The position numbers and the translations under genes are program-made. Below, in pieces: positions 11,892-24,500 of a DNA stretch of 64,000 nt (positions are counted from its first letter, which is position 1; the number at the start of each line of letters is the position of its first letter). Below the pieces are notes generated by a model. The model was not told the origin of the DNA. It made no database searches and was given only the letters and a program-made list of their open reading frames with translations. Location: positions 11,985,501-12,049,500 of the forward strand of contig NGZR01000001.1 of NCBI GenBank assembly GCA_002197995.1, in the 5' to 3' direction. The DNA is from Gaeumannomyces sp. JS-464 (taxonomy: Eukaryota; Ascomycota; Sordariomycetes; Magnaporthales; Magnaporthaceae).

Positions 11892-13504
11892 GATGAAGCG
11901 CAATCAGGCGAGCCGCTAGAAAACGCGTGGTGTGTCGGGGATGAGCGGTGCAGCCTCATCGAGAAGGCGAGGCGAGGCGTTGGGAGACTGAGCGAGCAAG
12001 GGGGCGCGGCTGCGAACAAAAATGGACTGCGGGGACAGGAGTCATCAATGAGCTGGAGATGACGAGGGGTTTGCTTGTTGATGCTCTCATTGTAGGGCCG
12101 AAGACTGGCGGCGGGCGCCTGGGTTGCAGGCCGGAGGCTGGAGCGCACCTGGTGGGACGCGCGGTTGCGATGGATGCGGATCGGGGCGAGTCTGCGCGAC
12201 CAGGGCAGGCGGATTGATCGGAGACTCTGGCGAGCGTCGTCGTCGCGGTTTGGCGGGTGGGGAGAATGAATGGAGGATACTCGCGGGCAGACAGCACGGG
12301 CGGCCACTGCAATGATGCCAGGACCTAGAAAATTTGTGGACCGAATTTTTCACCACGACATGAAAAGCCAACGGGCACTCAATTGAAGCCGCAAACCTAG
12401 GTAGAGCACGGCAAGGTGAACGCAGGCCCGCCGAGGTGAGCGATGACGAGATATGCGGGCAGGCGTCGACACGCTTTCAATTTTCTCAGTCTATCGTTTC
12501 TCGCCTGCGACATACGTTACATCGTACTGCGCTCGATGATAGACCCTTCAGTCGCATGGCTCGATAAACAGGCAGGCAGATGGTGCCTTCGCTGCAAACG
12601 AGAAACTCCTCCGGCCAAAGCAGTTTTCTGCAAATATACAATGCCCCGTGGTGCCATCTGTGGTTGGTACCGGAGCAGCCAGCAGCCGGCAGCCAGGCAC
12701 GCCAGGCTCGGGAATTCTACGGATGCTTTCTGTGGCGCAAGGCGCGTCGTCGTCTGGCTTGGCAGAGGCGCCGAAACAGACGCGGCAGCGCCTTCCCGGA
12801 GCGGAACTCCATTGCCTCCGCCTGCTTGGCCCGACCACGCCCGGCGGCCTGGGGTGTGCGCACAAGGCCGTGACGGAAGAGATGTGGGTTGGCAGTGTGT
12901 GTTTTGTCATCAAGATCAGGGTCGGGACCGACCGCGGGTGGGGGAGCTGAGAAACGTGGTGTTCTGGTGGGGTTCACAAAATCCAGGGGCCGGCAAATGA
13001 AGAAAAGCAAGCAGGGTGTGGAAAGCGAGAATAAAAGACCTGGCAAGCGTCTCGATGATACCGCACATACATAGTTACGCAACGAACATGCGGCGTCAGC
13101 TGATCTATTCCCGGAACTCTGCCATCGGCTGGCAGAGAGCAAGATAAATAAATGACCTCGACCCAAGACGGGATGGTCAACGAGTCAGAGAGGCCCAATC
13201 TTGCAAAACAGCATCCGTCCTGCCCATCAGCCCGAGGAAGAGAGACGGCATGCAAGAGGACAGCGCGGGAGACAGAGAGGCGTGAATGCCGACTTGTTCT
13301 CGTTGAAAAAGATACCTCGAGCCACGTACCCCGCCAGGATGGGAGCTGAGCTGCTGGTGCATCTCCGGCCAGTCGCAAAAGCGGGTCCGGCCTTATCAGC
13401 ACCGATCAGCACACGCCTGGGCGTCCCATGATAGGAAGCGCGACTCAATTCAAGTCAGGTGTCGGTTTGACGTACAAGAAAGCTACTCGCACACAAATCA
13501 AGCC
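11892..13504. other. Intergenic region upstream of UPF2
   Basis: Promoter and 5' leader of UPF2 plus unassigned sequence. The palindromic motif ACCTAGGTAG occurs at 12395-12404, 504 nt upstream of the UPF2 start. No convincing coding frame: several frames are open on both strands at once and none matches a family. Confidence 0.5.
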
Positions 13505-14320
13505 GATAAGAGCCCTCTGCCGCAGGTGTTCAGATGCGCACCGCATCGCATCCCGCCGAAACGAGGCGTGCCTGCGTAAATCCGCGGAGCCTGCTCTCTA
13601 TCTTTGGCCCCGGAGATGGCCCAATCGACGGTTGCGCCGTCTGCCGCCCGTGTGCCGGTGTGCCGGCGTGTTGGTCCTGCCCAATCCTCCTCTCCCTCTT
13701 GTCAATCTTCTGCTCGCCACGGCCGTCGGCGTGCGTCCTTGCTTGCCTGTGGCTCCTTTGCGGCTCTTGCCGTAAGGACACGCCCACCACGCCACCAAAT
13801 CCTCCAGGCCGGGGAGTCGTTGGTGGCCGGATCCCCTTACTTTTGCTGTCAAGGGGCTGCGGCTGTCGTGCTGTGCCCCTTGGTTTTTGTCTTTGTCCTG
13901 CTCTCCCCTCTGTCTCCTCCCTGTCGAGCTTTGCAGGAGGAGAGAAACCAGCTCCAACACGACCAACGAATGGTGGAGTGTCTCTCTGTCTACACGAACT
14001 GATCGTCGGGTTTCCTGCTTCTTATCGTCTGCCGCCACAGACATCTCCGGCCCGCGATGGGCCTGCCCTGCCCTGCCCACCTACGATGTACCTGACTGCA
14101 TGATCAGGCCATAGCGAGGCTCCATCAGACCCCCTCGTCTCCCTCCCGCGTCTCCATACGCCCAGTACCATTGGCCAGGTCTTCCCCCTCAACTGCCTTT
14201 TTCCAGATCTCCGGCTCCCCATATCGACTAGAGACCACGTCCCGGGAGCACAACTTAGCTCACGTCTATCAACCGACTCGCTCTGAACGATGCGGGAAGA
14301 GGGCCGGTGCCAGATAGATA
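13505..14320 (+). promoter_or_regulatory. Nitrate reductase promoter: NIT4-type palindrome and GATA sites
   Basis: TCCGCGGA at 13581-13588 matches exactly the palindrome bound by the Zn2Cys6 nitrate activator NIT4 of Neurospora. GATA elements suited to the nitrogen regulator NIT2/AreA lie around it: GATAAG 13505-13510, TATCT at 13599, CTTATC 14021-14026 and a paired GATAGATA at 14313-14320. Together they predict induction by nitrate and repression by ammonium for the downstream gene. The sites are seen directly; binding is inferred. Short GATA words also occur by chance. Confidence 0.6.
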
Positions 14321-14676
14321 TACCCGTCGTGGCCTCCGCTGCCACCCGAGTTTGATTCCCTGGTTCTTCTTGGACATGTACCCCTGTTTCTGTTGTGGCC
14401 TATACATAATTGCTAGCCGCATCACCTCAGCGTCTGACAATATACAGAAATCGCACACATATTCTATTTCTCATCCCTCTGCCCGAGCATACCATATCAC
14501 TCATATTGTCGAACAAGTCATGTTCTTATAATAGCGCTTGCAAAGATACCATTTCCTTCCTCGATCCTTCACTCTTCTGGATTTTGTTCTTCTGTCTTTG
14601 TGCCTGTGTCCCCCCTTTTTTTCCACCGGCCGGAAAATCACGCTTCCCTCAGATCCACCGCCAAAGATTGCACATC

Positions 14677-17503
14677 ATGGCTTCCGCAGATGTCCTGACC
14701 ATGGAGGTCATTATGGGCATAGAACCAACATCCCTCGAGAGCTCCTCCCCTCCTGTCAAGAAGGCGGACATCTTCCCGCCAAGCCCTGCAAAGACATTAG
14801 CAGATTCGAGGCACTCAAGTTTCAGTCTCGATGCCGTGCCCTACGAGGTCATCAAGCCGCCAGCCGGGGATATTGCTCCTCGGCCATACCCTCTACCCCC
14901 GCCGTCGAGACAAAACAAGGTTCTCGCCGAGGACCTCAAGACACCAGACAGCCACGTCGAACGGGATCCAAGGCTAATCAGGCTGACGGGTGTCCACCCC
15001 TTCAACGTCGAGGCCCCCCTGAGCGATTTATACAACGAGGGCTTTCTGACCACCAAGGACCTGCATTACGTCAGAAATCACGGCCCGGTGCCGCGCGTTG
15101 AGGACGCCGGCATGTTGGACTGGGAGTTCTCGGTCGAAGGCATGGTAGAGACGCCGATGCGTCTGACGCTGCGCGACCTGCTCAGGGAGTACGAGCAGCT
15201 GACCTACCCAATCACCCTCGTGTGCGCGGGGAATCGACGCAAGGAGCAGAATGTGGTCCGCAAAACCAAGGGCTTCTCGTGGGGAGCTGCTGGCCTCTCG
15301 ACCTCTCTCTGGACCGGTGTGGCCCTGGGCGATCTCCTTTCCCGTGCCGTGCCCCGTCGAGGCGCGCGCTACGTCTACTTCGAGGGTGCTGACAAGCTAC
15401 CCAACGGCTATTACGGTACTTCGATCAAGCTCGGCTGGGCCATGGACCCTAACCGCGGCATCATGGTTGCCCACCGGATGAACGGGGAGGTCCTGCACCC
15501 AGACCATGGCAAGCCCCTGAGGATCGTTATTCCAGGCCAGATCGGCGGCCGCAGTGTCAAATGGCTGAAGCGCATCGTCGTTTCTAGCGAGCCCAGCGAC
15601 AACTGGTATCACATATATGACAACCGCGTCCTGCCCACAATGGTCTCGCCTGAGGCTAGCGCGAACCTGCCTGACGTGTGGAAGGACGAGCGCTACGCCA
15701 TCTACGACCTCAACACCAACAGCGCCACCTGTTTTCCTGCCCACGACGAAACCGTCTCCGTGACCGAGGGTGGCACCTATAAACTCAGGGGCTATGCTTA
15801 CGCAGGTGGCGGCAAGCGTGTGACGAGGATGGAGGTGACACTTGACAGGGGCAAGACCTGGGCACTGGCAGAAATAAGATACCCTGAGGACGACTACCGG
15901 CTCGCGAGGGCGACATGCTGTATGGTGGCAAGGTTGACCTATCATGGCGCGATGCCTGCTTCTGTTGGTGCTTCTGGGAGCTGGAAGTGCCGCTGGCTGA
16001 GCTGGCCGCCGCCGAAGACGTCATGGTTCGGGCCATGGACGACGCCATGATGGTCCAGCCCGCGCGATATGTACTGGAGCGTTCTAGGCATGATGAACAA
16101 TCCCTGGTACCGCATCGTTATCCACCGCGAGGCCGACGGCCACACCCTCCGCTTCGAGCACCCGACCCAACCGGCCCTGATTGCTGGCGGCTGGATGGAG
16201 CGCGTCAAAAAGGCGGGCGGCAACCTCTCCAACGGGTTTTGGGGCGAAAAGACCTCAAGTGACGACAACAGTCAGGCCGCTACCGCAGAAGAGCCGGCCA
16301 AGGAGATCTGCATGGTCGACAAGTCTGTCAACCGCCAGATCACCATGGAGGAGCTGAAGAAGCACGACGGCGACGACCAGCCGTGGTTCGTCGTCAACGG
16401 TCAGGTCTACGACGGGACCAAGTTCCTCGAGGGCCATCCGGGCGGGGCCGCATCCATCGTGGGTGCCGCCGGTCAGGATGTCAGCGAGGAATTCCTCACC
16501 ATCCGTAAGTGGCTATGTTGAAGCGCTTGACTTTGCTCACAGCTGATAGCGACAGTCCTAGCTGACACGGACTTTTGCAAACTGCAGATTCGGAAAATGC
16601 CAAGGCAATGATGCCCGAGTATCACATCGGCTCGCTGGACGAGGCTTCGAGGGCCGCCCTCGCAGATCCCGAACCGTCATCCTCTGAGATGTCGTCCGAG
16701 AAGCGCCCCGTATTCCTACAGTCCAAGTCGTGGTCCAAGGCGCTGCTGAGTGGCAAGCGCAAGATAAGTGAAGATACCATCATCTTTAGCTTCACACTCG
16801 ACCACCCGGACCAGGCTGTCGGGCTCCCCGTCGGACAGCACCTGATGATGCGGCTGCGAGACCCGGTGACGCGCGAAGCCATTATCCGGGCCTACACGCC
16901 CATCTCTGAGATCACGGACTGCGGCGTGCTACACGTGCTCATAAAGATCTACGCTGCGACGGCCGACGGCTACAAGGGCGGCAAGATGACGACGGCGCTG
17001 AGCCACCTGCCCGTCGGCCACTGGGTCGACTTCAAGGGCCCCGTCGGCAAGTTTGAGTACCTCGGCGGCGGCCGCTTCACCGTTGGCGGCCGCGAGCGCA
17101 CCGCGCGCCGCTTCGTCATGGTGTGCGGCGGCTCGGGCGTCACGCCCGTCTTCCAGGTCCTGCGCGCCGTCGCGCGCGACCGCGACGACCCCACCCGCTG
17201 CCTGCTCCTGGACGGCAACCGCGCCGAGGAGGACATCCTCTGCCGGGCCGAGCTCGACAGCCTCGCGGCCGAGAGCGGCGGCCGCTGCAGGCTCGTCCAC
17301 TCGCTCACGCGGCCGTCGGACTCGTGGGCAGGCCGCAGGGGCCGCATGGACCGGGAATTTTTCGAGCGCGAAGTCGGCCCGCGACCCGCCGGCGACTGCG
17401 GGGATATGGTGCTCGTCTGCGGCCGGAGAGCATGGAGACCAGTGTGCGCGAGATATTACCAAAGGACCTTGGCTGGAGGGACGAGGACATGCTCTTTTTT
17501 TAG
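14677..17503 (+). CDS. NAD(P)H nitrate reductase (three apparent frame breaks)
   Basis: Reduces nitrate to nitrite in the cytosol, the first step of nitrate assimilation. Exons 14677-16504 and 16588-17503. Domains in order: molybdopterin domain with the Mo-ligand cysteine in LVCAGNRRKEQN (near residue 183), dimerisation domain, cytochrome b5 with heme motif HPGG (near 588), FAD domain with RAYTP, and NAD(P) domain with GGSGVTP and a closing CGPESM then DMLFF end. Frame breaks: one G missing at 15899-15900 (YR to AREGD), one C extra at 16059-16061 (MMVQP to RDMYW), one C missing at 17423-17424 (VLVCG to PESM). After correction 914 aa, normal for fungal enzymes. Orthologues are niaD/nit-3. No nitrite reductase or nitrate transporter gene lies next to it in this window. 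Three breaks could mean a dead gene, but unrelated neighbours show the same kind of break. Confidence 0.93.
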
Positions 17504-18084
17504 ACGTCAAGAAGAAACGAAAAGAGGAAGCGAGAAGAAGAAGAAGGCGCCTGACAGCGGGAAGAATTGACGACCGAGGAATGCCCAAGATGCAGGATTT
17601 TCGGCATTTAAAACGGGCTCAGAGTATGCCCTAGATCATGTTTGCATTTTTTGTTGTTCCATCTCGTGTCTGGCGTCTAACCTGTTCCCTAAACGTCTCT
17701 TCATCTTGTGCATTTTCTTAGGAGTAAGGAAGAAAAAAAAATGGAGTACCAGTTGATTCTAGAGAGCAAAGGCGCAGTCGGCCTGGCTCGAGATCCTTTT
17801 CAGGGCGTTTTGTTTGATGGGTTGACCACCGTAGAGTTATCATAGGGCGCAGCATTTTTACGTTACCCTTCGGGAGCGCAGGATTCTCCATCCTCTCCGT
17901 CTCAAAGTTGACCACCGGCTTCTTAGAGCAAACTCTCAGGGGCGGCTCGGCGCGCGTCCAGCAATCGAGAATTGGTCAAGCCAGCCATAAGTCACGCATA
18001 TTTGGAATACATACAAGCACTAGATACCAGGATGAAATATATTAAGAAGGCTACCCAAAACTCTGAAAGAAACCCTGGCTGAGG
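17504..18084. other. Convergent 3' intergenic region
   Basis: Holds the 3' ends of nitrate reductase (+) and the Ca2+/H+ exchanger (-). T-rich stretches near 17640-17720 and a purine run at 17728-17741 are compatible with polyadenylation regions. No coding frame is supported. Confidence 0.55.
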
Positions 18085-19245
18085 TCAGTGGTGGAAAATA
18101 TGAGCCGGGTTAGGGTAGTTGAAGGCAGCAACGGCGATTGCTATGTACACAATCACGCAGAGTGCGCCTTCGAGGTAGTTGGTTTTTCCATCACGGAGAA
18201 CTAGACCAAGAAAGGGAGTGGTTAGGGTCAGATCGAGACCGGCGGTCGGGAAATGGGGATGGGGTCCAGCTTACAGTTTCCGACGACAACGATGGCGACA
18301 AGCAGCATAGCAATGTCGAAGATCTGGAAGTCGAGCCCCATAGGCTTGTGCAGGATCCAGCCGACTATCACAATGAATGGGGCGTTGAACAGGGCGGTTT
18401 GGAGTGTAGCGCCTAGGACGTGGCTGAGGGCAAAGTTCATCTGGTCGTCCCAGGCCTCGTCAACGGCCGTCAGATGCTCGGCCGCCTTTTCAACCAGGGG
18501 CACGAGGATGAGGCCCATGAACGAGTCAGAGATGCCGCGCTCGAGCACAATGTGCTCGATCTGCTGGACCAGCGTGATGGCGATAAGTGTGACGAGCGTG
18601 AGCGCGATGACAAGCGCGACGGCGCACTCGAGGACCGTCAGCTTGTTCTTCTTCAGGTCCCGCGGCCGGTCGACATCGCGCTTATCGTCTTCCTCAAAGA
18701 TGGCGTCGTAGATACCATGGTGGGTTTTCGCTTGGAACCACACAAAGACGAGATAGGCCAGCACCAGTAAGATGGACGTGCCGCGAGACACGCTCAGCAC
18801 ACGGTGGCTGAGCTCCTCGTCCGTTACCAGGCCCCCGCCGGCTAGCGATTTTTTAAAAATTGCGGGAATGGCGAGGCCGAGGCCGGCCGTGAGCAGCAGT
18901 CCAGCTCCTGCCTCGCTGATGGCTTCGTTGTGCTCCGTCTCTTCTCTTCTGAGCCCTCCGGCAATGAAGCAGAGGCCCAGGCAGAGCAGCATGGTTGCTA
19001 GGATAGATCCCAAGATGGCAGCCTGGATGACGGGGACGAGGTTTGACGTCTGGGTGAGCAGCACGAGAAAGAGAATGACCTCGACAATACTACCAAAGCT
19101 TTATAGATAAAACCATCCAAGTCAGCATCACGGCACGATATGGAAGGAAAGAGCGGATGTAAGTCGGAATTACCCTGTTTCTATAAGAACACCATAGACA
19201 TCTGGTTGTTCTGGTCAGCATCAGGTTTCTCTCTTCCTTCCCTCC

Positions 19246-19280
<35 letters not shown>

Positions 19281-19943
19281 CATATGCCAAGACATGTGGA
19301 TAATGCTTAGTAGGGTACTTACGAGCCACTTTGCGTGCGAGCTCCTGTCCCGCGAAACCCACTAGATTGGCGCATGGTACCATGGCGATCTTCAATCAAG
19401 CACATGTTAGCCGCTGCCATGCGCTCTGGGGTATGTGGGTCCTTGTGTTTCTCTTACATATGACAGGATGAAGATGGTGAGGTGCCAGTTCGGGCGTGCA
19501 TATTTGATGGTCAAGGCCGCGGGGACGACGGGCCACAGGACGTTGACATAGCAGGACACAAGACAGGACGAACGCCAGATGATGCGCAGAAAATGCAGCG
19601 GGTGAAAGCCGTTGCGGCCGCTCTCGCCCTCGGCGCGAAGGAAAGGTGGCATGCTGCGCGTCCGCTTCAGGGCGAGGTTCTGCTGCTGCTGCTGCGGCGG
19701 CTGCTGCGTCGTGGCCGTCGGGTGCAGATGCAGCCGGTGGTTCTGCTCGTCGTGGTACGCCCTGAGGGGGTTGATGCTGCCGGTTGTCGTGGCTGTCGTG
19801 GTCCCGTTCGCAATATCGGCTTCGTCCCTGTGCGTCGGCAGCCTTGACGTCAGGGTGATCTTGGGGGATTTTTCGTGGAGGGGCTTCCGGTCTCGCGATG
19901 GCGTTCGGGTCGGCAGGGCCGGTGATGCTGGTGGTACCGCCAT
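18085..19943 (-). CDS. Vacuolar Ca2+/H+ exchanger (CAX/VCX1 family)
   Basis: Moves cytosolic calcium into the vacuole in exchange for protons. Five exons in phase: 19458-19943, 19323-19389, 19174-19201 (28 nt), 18275-19098 and 18085-18200, giving 506 aa with no frame correction. A Ser/Pro- and Gln-rich cytosolic amino end is followed by about eleven membrane segments in two related halves. The two conserved alpha repeats are visible: GSIVEVILF in the first half, and LVEKAAEHLTA with SHVLGATLQTALFNAP in the second; the acidic residues of these repeats form the cation site. It ends NFLRDGKTNYLEGALC followed by a last helix, typical of the family. The intron between exons 2 and 3 contains a 28-base homopolymer (19253-19280). 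Start chosen at MAVPPASPALPTRTP; an upstream in-frame Met also exists. Confidence 0.93.
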
Positions 19944-21543
19944 GTTGGGCAAGACTTCCAGGGGAGCAAGGCGGAAGATAAAAAAGAAAGAAGACCCCGA
20001 AATGGGAGCAAGTGGGAGCAAGATGCGGAAGGCGCCGGTGTTATCGCTGGACAACGGCAGAACCGGGCGGCTGACTGACAGTCCTCCCTGCCAGCTGGAC
20101 GTGGACGGTCTCGTATCGCTGAGAACGGTTGGGCTGCGCCGTGCTGTCGCTGCCACTCAGCCCTGAGGTGGTCTGGCTCTGTGGGGTGCGCTAAGTCGCT
20201 GGCACCGATCAGCTACGATGCAGGCGCGGGACAGGCTGGAAGACGGCTGGGCTCCCCGAGGTTTGGGAGGGAAGAAAAAACCACGCGATGGAAAGGCGGG
20301 CGAAGCGCGCGCATCTAAAGGGGACCTGCCAAGGGGCGCTCGCCAAGGCCGTAAGCGGGACATTGTCGAGGCCAGGCTGAGCATGCAGCGAAGCTTGTCC
20401 CGCATTGCAGCTGGGGGCCAAGTCATGGATGGAGGTGGGATGGCAGTTGGTTTGTTGTGACGGGGCTGCTTATCTGGCACAGGATCTGGCCCCTGCCTAG
20501 CTCGTCTCGCCCTCCCGCTCTCCCACAGGCCGGGTGCGGGCCGCGCTTTCCCTGTCTCAGGCGAGGGATGCACACTACTGAGTGCAGGGACTTGGGCAGT
20601 CACGTCGGGTTTGATGCGATGCACTTTGCAGCGCGACCCCAACCTATCAATCAGGCAGCTTGGGCCAGCATAAAAAGGGAGCCAAAACAAGGGCTGCCTA
20701 CAGGCAAAAATCCTGCGTGCCTGCGTTGCGCATCAACCGAAATGTGGCGTCCAATGCCATGCCGTTCGCTCTGAGGGCCAACCGGTCGGCCAGTCTGGCC
20801 CCTCTCGCAAGCGCCCCCTGTGGCCTCTGTCCTGAGCCCGTGCGGTGAGTGGGTGGCTCGAATCGCTTGGGCTGAACACGCTTCGCGACCCGGGGTGGCG
20901 GCGATCAGGCCCCTTGTTTCGCACTGGGCAACTCGACCAGAGCCTGCCCGATTAGGAACCACCGCTAACCACGCCAGGGCTCATTTCTCTAGTCGCATCG
21001 AGAGTGGATATTTTTGAAATCCCAACCGGCAGTCATGTCGTGTCAGCCAGAAGGAGCCCGCGCTTGGTGTCGGCCGGGGTCCAAGAGCAGAGGCGCACTT
21101 CTGGAACCCAGAACCCAGCGGAGACTCGAAATACCGCCCAGCCAGAGCCGGGTGGTTTTTGCGGCACCCCTGTGCTTGCAATCTTGAAGCACGAGCGTCT
21201 GAAATGACGGAGGCAGCGGCCCAAGCGGCTCAGCCACGTGAAAGTTCCTCGCCAGGCATGTGAGAAAATAGAGTCTTGCGTTTGATTATTGTTCACCCGC
21301 CCAGAGAGTGGCTTGACACACTCGACCTCGGGCTCGTATCCCAGTACCTACCCATGCGCAAAAGTTAGAAATTATAACCAGGAGATGCCTGCCTCTGGGG
21401 ATGTGACGCTGCAGGAACGGGTGGGCAATAATGAGCTGATGGTACCAGGACCAGTTCGGAGTTGCCCGACTCGGATCCCAGCTTTTCCCGTCCCCGAGAT
21501 CAATTTTGGGCTGTGGCAAGCTGCATAATATTCCCCCCTAGCT
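19944..21543. other. Intergenic region between HRQ1 and Ca2+/H+ exchanger genes
   Basis: Contains the exchanger promoter and the HRQ1 3' flank. Short frames are open on both strands but none is recognisable, and none shows a splice pattern that would join them. Confidence 0.5.
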
Positions 21544-24500
21544 CTACGGCTTCAGCGCTGCGTCGACGGGCTCATCCTCTCGGCCGCTTTCCGGACTCGC
21601 TCCTTCGCCCCCGTCGCGCAGCAGACCGGGGTTCACCGGCACGGGCTTCGCGAGCACGACCGTCTCGATGCCGGCGGGGCTCGACTCCTCGGGTCCCATG
21701 GGCAGCGCGTCAACGTCGACGTCGAGGCCCAGCAGCGTCCGTAGCACCACCCCGCTCCCGGCCTTGCTCATGACCGCGTTGGACTCTTTGCACACCTCGC
21801 TGGCCACGCACTCGAGGCATCCCCCCTCGCACAGGCACGCCTCGACGCGCGCTAGCGCCTGCCGCAGCAGCATGTCCACAAACTCGAACGCCTTGGTGTT
21901 GATGCCGGACCCGCCCGCGCCCCCTTGGCGTCGTAAAATGTTAGCCGCGCCGGCCGCTTGCGGCTGGTTTCCCGCCGCGAAAACTCCTTGAGGCCAGACT
22001 TGCACTCCGTTCGCACGTCCCCAGGGGCGCTAATGACGAAGTTGGGCATCAGGCTCATGACGGCGTGCTCGGCCGCGTGGATCGATGCCGCCGCGTTGAG
22101 CCGCCGTTCCTCCAGGATCTCGAGAGCCGCCCGCGGGACGTCTAGCCACATGCCCTTGCTGGAGCGTACCACTGGAGGGTTGTCGACATGCACCGCGTCC
22201 AAGACCCGGTTCCGCTTATCGACTTTGAAGAAGCCGAAAACGACCTGCTTGATGCGGATGGTCCCGTGGTAAGCGCGGCTCGTGGATCCTTCAATGCGTT
22301 TGATGGCTTCCGTTTCGATTGGGTCGACATCCGTGTAATCCCGCTGTTCCGTCGTCCAGTCGACTTTGACCTTCTCCACCTTGGCCATGCGCTTGTCTGG
22401 ATTAAAGTCGCGGACGAGGTAGGTATTGCCCTGGTGCAGGAATATGGCGCCGTCGTAGATTGTAAAAGTGGCCCGCGAAGCTTCCAGCTCTTCCAGAACA
22501 ACGTTCCTCCCGTGAGAGACGTCGATGATTGCAAAGTGCTCCTCTTCGGTGTCTCTGATGGAGACGAATTTGGACGGCTGCGGTCGAAACCTATCGTGGC
22601 AGTGGTAAAAGCCGAGCTCGTCTGGGACAAGACGTTGCACACAAATGTCGCCAAGGTCGCTGCCAAAGTACTGCGCGTCCTCGGCGGAACGGATCGGCAT
22701 CTCGTACGCAGCGCACTGGATATGTCCCTCCCTCACCAGCATGTTATCCAAGTCGACCTGCAGCGCGCAGTTGGGCTGCGTGAAAAGTTCGTTTGGATTT
22801 TGCATATAGTATTGGTCGGTTGGGAACGAATCGCCAACCAGGACCGAGAGCGAGTCCTTGTTCCGCCTCCCAGCCCTGCCGCTCTGCTGGCGAAGGTTGG
22901 CGATGGTGTAGGGGAAGCCCCAGGTGAGCACGCAGTCGAGGGACCCAATGTCAACGCCAAGTTCCAGCGCCGTGGTCGCAACGACGCCGACGAGCTTGCC
23001 CTCAAACATCTCGGCCTCGATGCGCCGCCGATCCTGTGATGTGTACCCGCCGCGATAGCCCATGACGCGCGCGATGCATTCAGACCGGCCGAGCCGTTCA
23101 AGCTCCGCCTTGACGGCACCCACGAGCTTCTCGCACTGCTCCCTGACCCTGCAAAAGGCAATTACGCGGACGCCACGGAGCACGAGCTGGCAGAAAAGGC
23201 GGGCGCACTCGTACTTTGCGTCACCTCGCCCGCTCGACGGGTCGCCAGGGACCCTATAAGGGGTGTTCCAGCACAGGAACTCCTTGCGCCCAGACGGGGA
23301 GCCGTCCGAGTCAACCAGAAGCACATCGTCGATCCCGAAGAGCGTGCTGAAATGCTCCTTGGGATTCGCGACCGTCGCAGAGCAGGACACGAACTTGACG
23401 TGCCGGTTACCCACAGCTGCGCATATCCGCCTGAGACGGCGCATGATCATGGCGACATGCGAGCCCATCAGGCCGTTGTAGTAATGCAGCTCGTCAACAA
23501 CCACGTACTTGAGGTTTTGGAGAAACGTCCGCCACCGCTCCTCTTGAGGGAGGATAGTGACGTGGAGCATGTCCGGGTTCGTGAAGATGATCCGTGCCTC
23601 GTCGCGGATCGAGTTCCTCTCCCCCATTGGCGTGTCGCCGTCGAAAGTGTCAACCAGCACCTCCTCCAACCCGCGCATATAAGCCAGCATCTCTTTGAGA
23701 CTCCTTTTCTGGTCCTGCGCCAGAGCCTTGGTTGGAAAGATATACATGGCGCGGGCTGCATGGTCTTTCTCCAGCGCATGGAGAACAGGGAGGTGGTAGA
23801 TGAGAGACTTGCCCGAGCTCGTCGATGTTGCGACTACAACGTTGTGGCCATCGTTCAGTCCGTTTATCGCCTCAGCCTGGTGGGAGTAGAACTGCGTGAT
23901 CCCATTTGCGTTGTACAGAGCGTTGACAAGATCCTGGCTGAGCAAGAAGTTTAGGTCTCCGTAAATGGGCTCCTGTGGTTCGAATACACGATGGCCACCG
24001 GGCACAATCTGTCCAGTGTAGAACGAGCTGTCCTTGAGCTCCTGGACAATCTCTGGGATGCTCTTGCGCTCCCTTGGTATGCTCTCGGGGAGGCTGCAGG
24101 CGTCTAGGCGTGGAGACGGCTCTCGCCTCGCCGTGGGTGTCGGTATCCGCCTCTCCGCCTCGCTCTTGAGCGTCATTACAGGGTCCGTCGACTCCGAGAT
24201 GCATCGGTTGATGAAGGCATTTGCAGCAGCCCGGAACCGCTGGTTCCTCTTCTCGATGAGCGCCGTCATCTGTTTCTGGCTGTAGACGGGCATCTTCAAC
24301 TCTTCATCCCGTAACCGCCGCGCCGGCTTCGTCGGCTCGCCCGTCTTTTTGTGCTGCACCTCACGCTTAAGGTCGCCGTCCACAAACTCAAAGTACAGCA
24401 CCTCCTTGCCACCGGACCCGACACCACTGCCGTCATTGGCGTCGGCGCCCTGGCGACTACCCAGACCGGGACCTAGCCCTTCCTTACCAGTGAATCCACC

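Noticed and set aside
15397..15945. Antisense frame of 182 codons within nitrate reductase
   Set aside because: Shadow of the strongly codon-biased sense frame, which is clearly nitrate reductase.
22188..23039. Antisense frame of 283 codons within HRQ1
   Set aside because: Shadow frame; the sense strand carries continuous helicase motifs.
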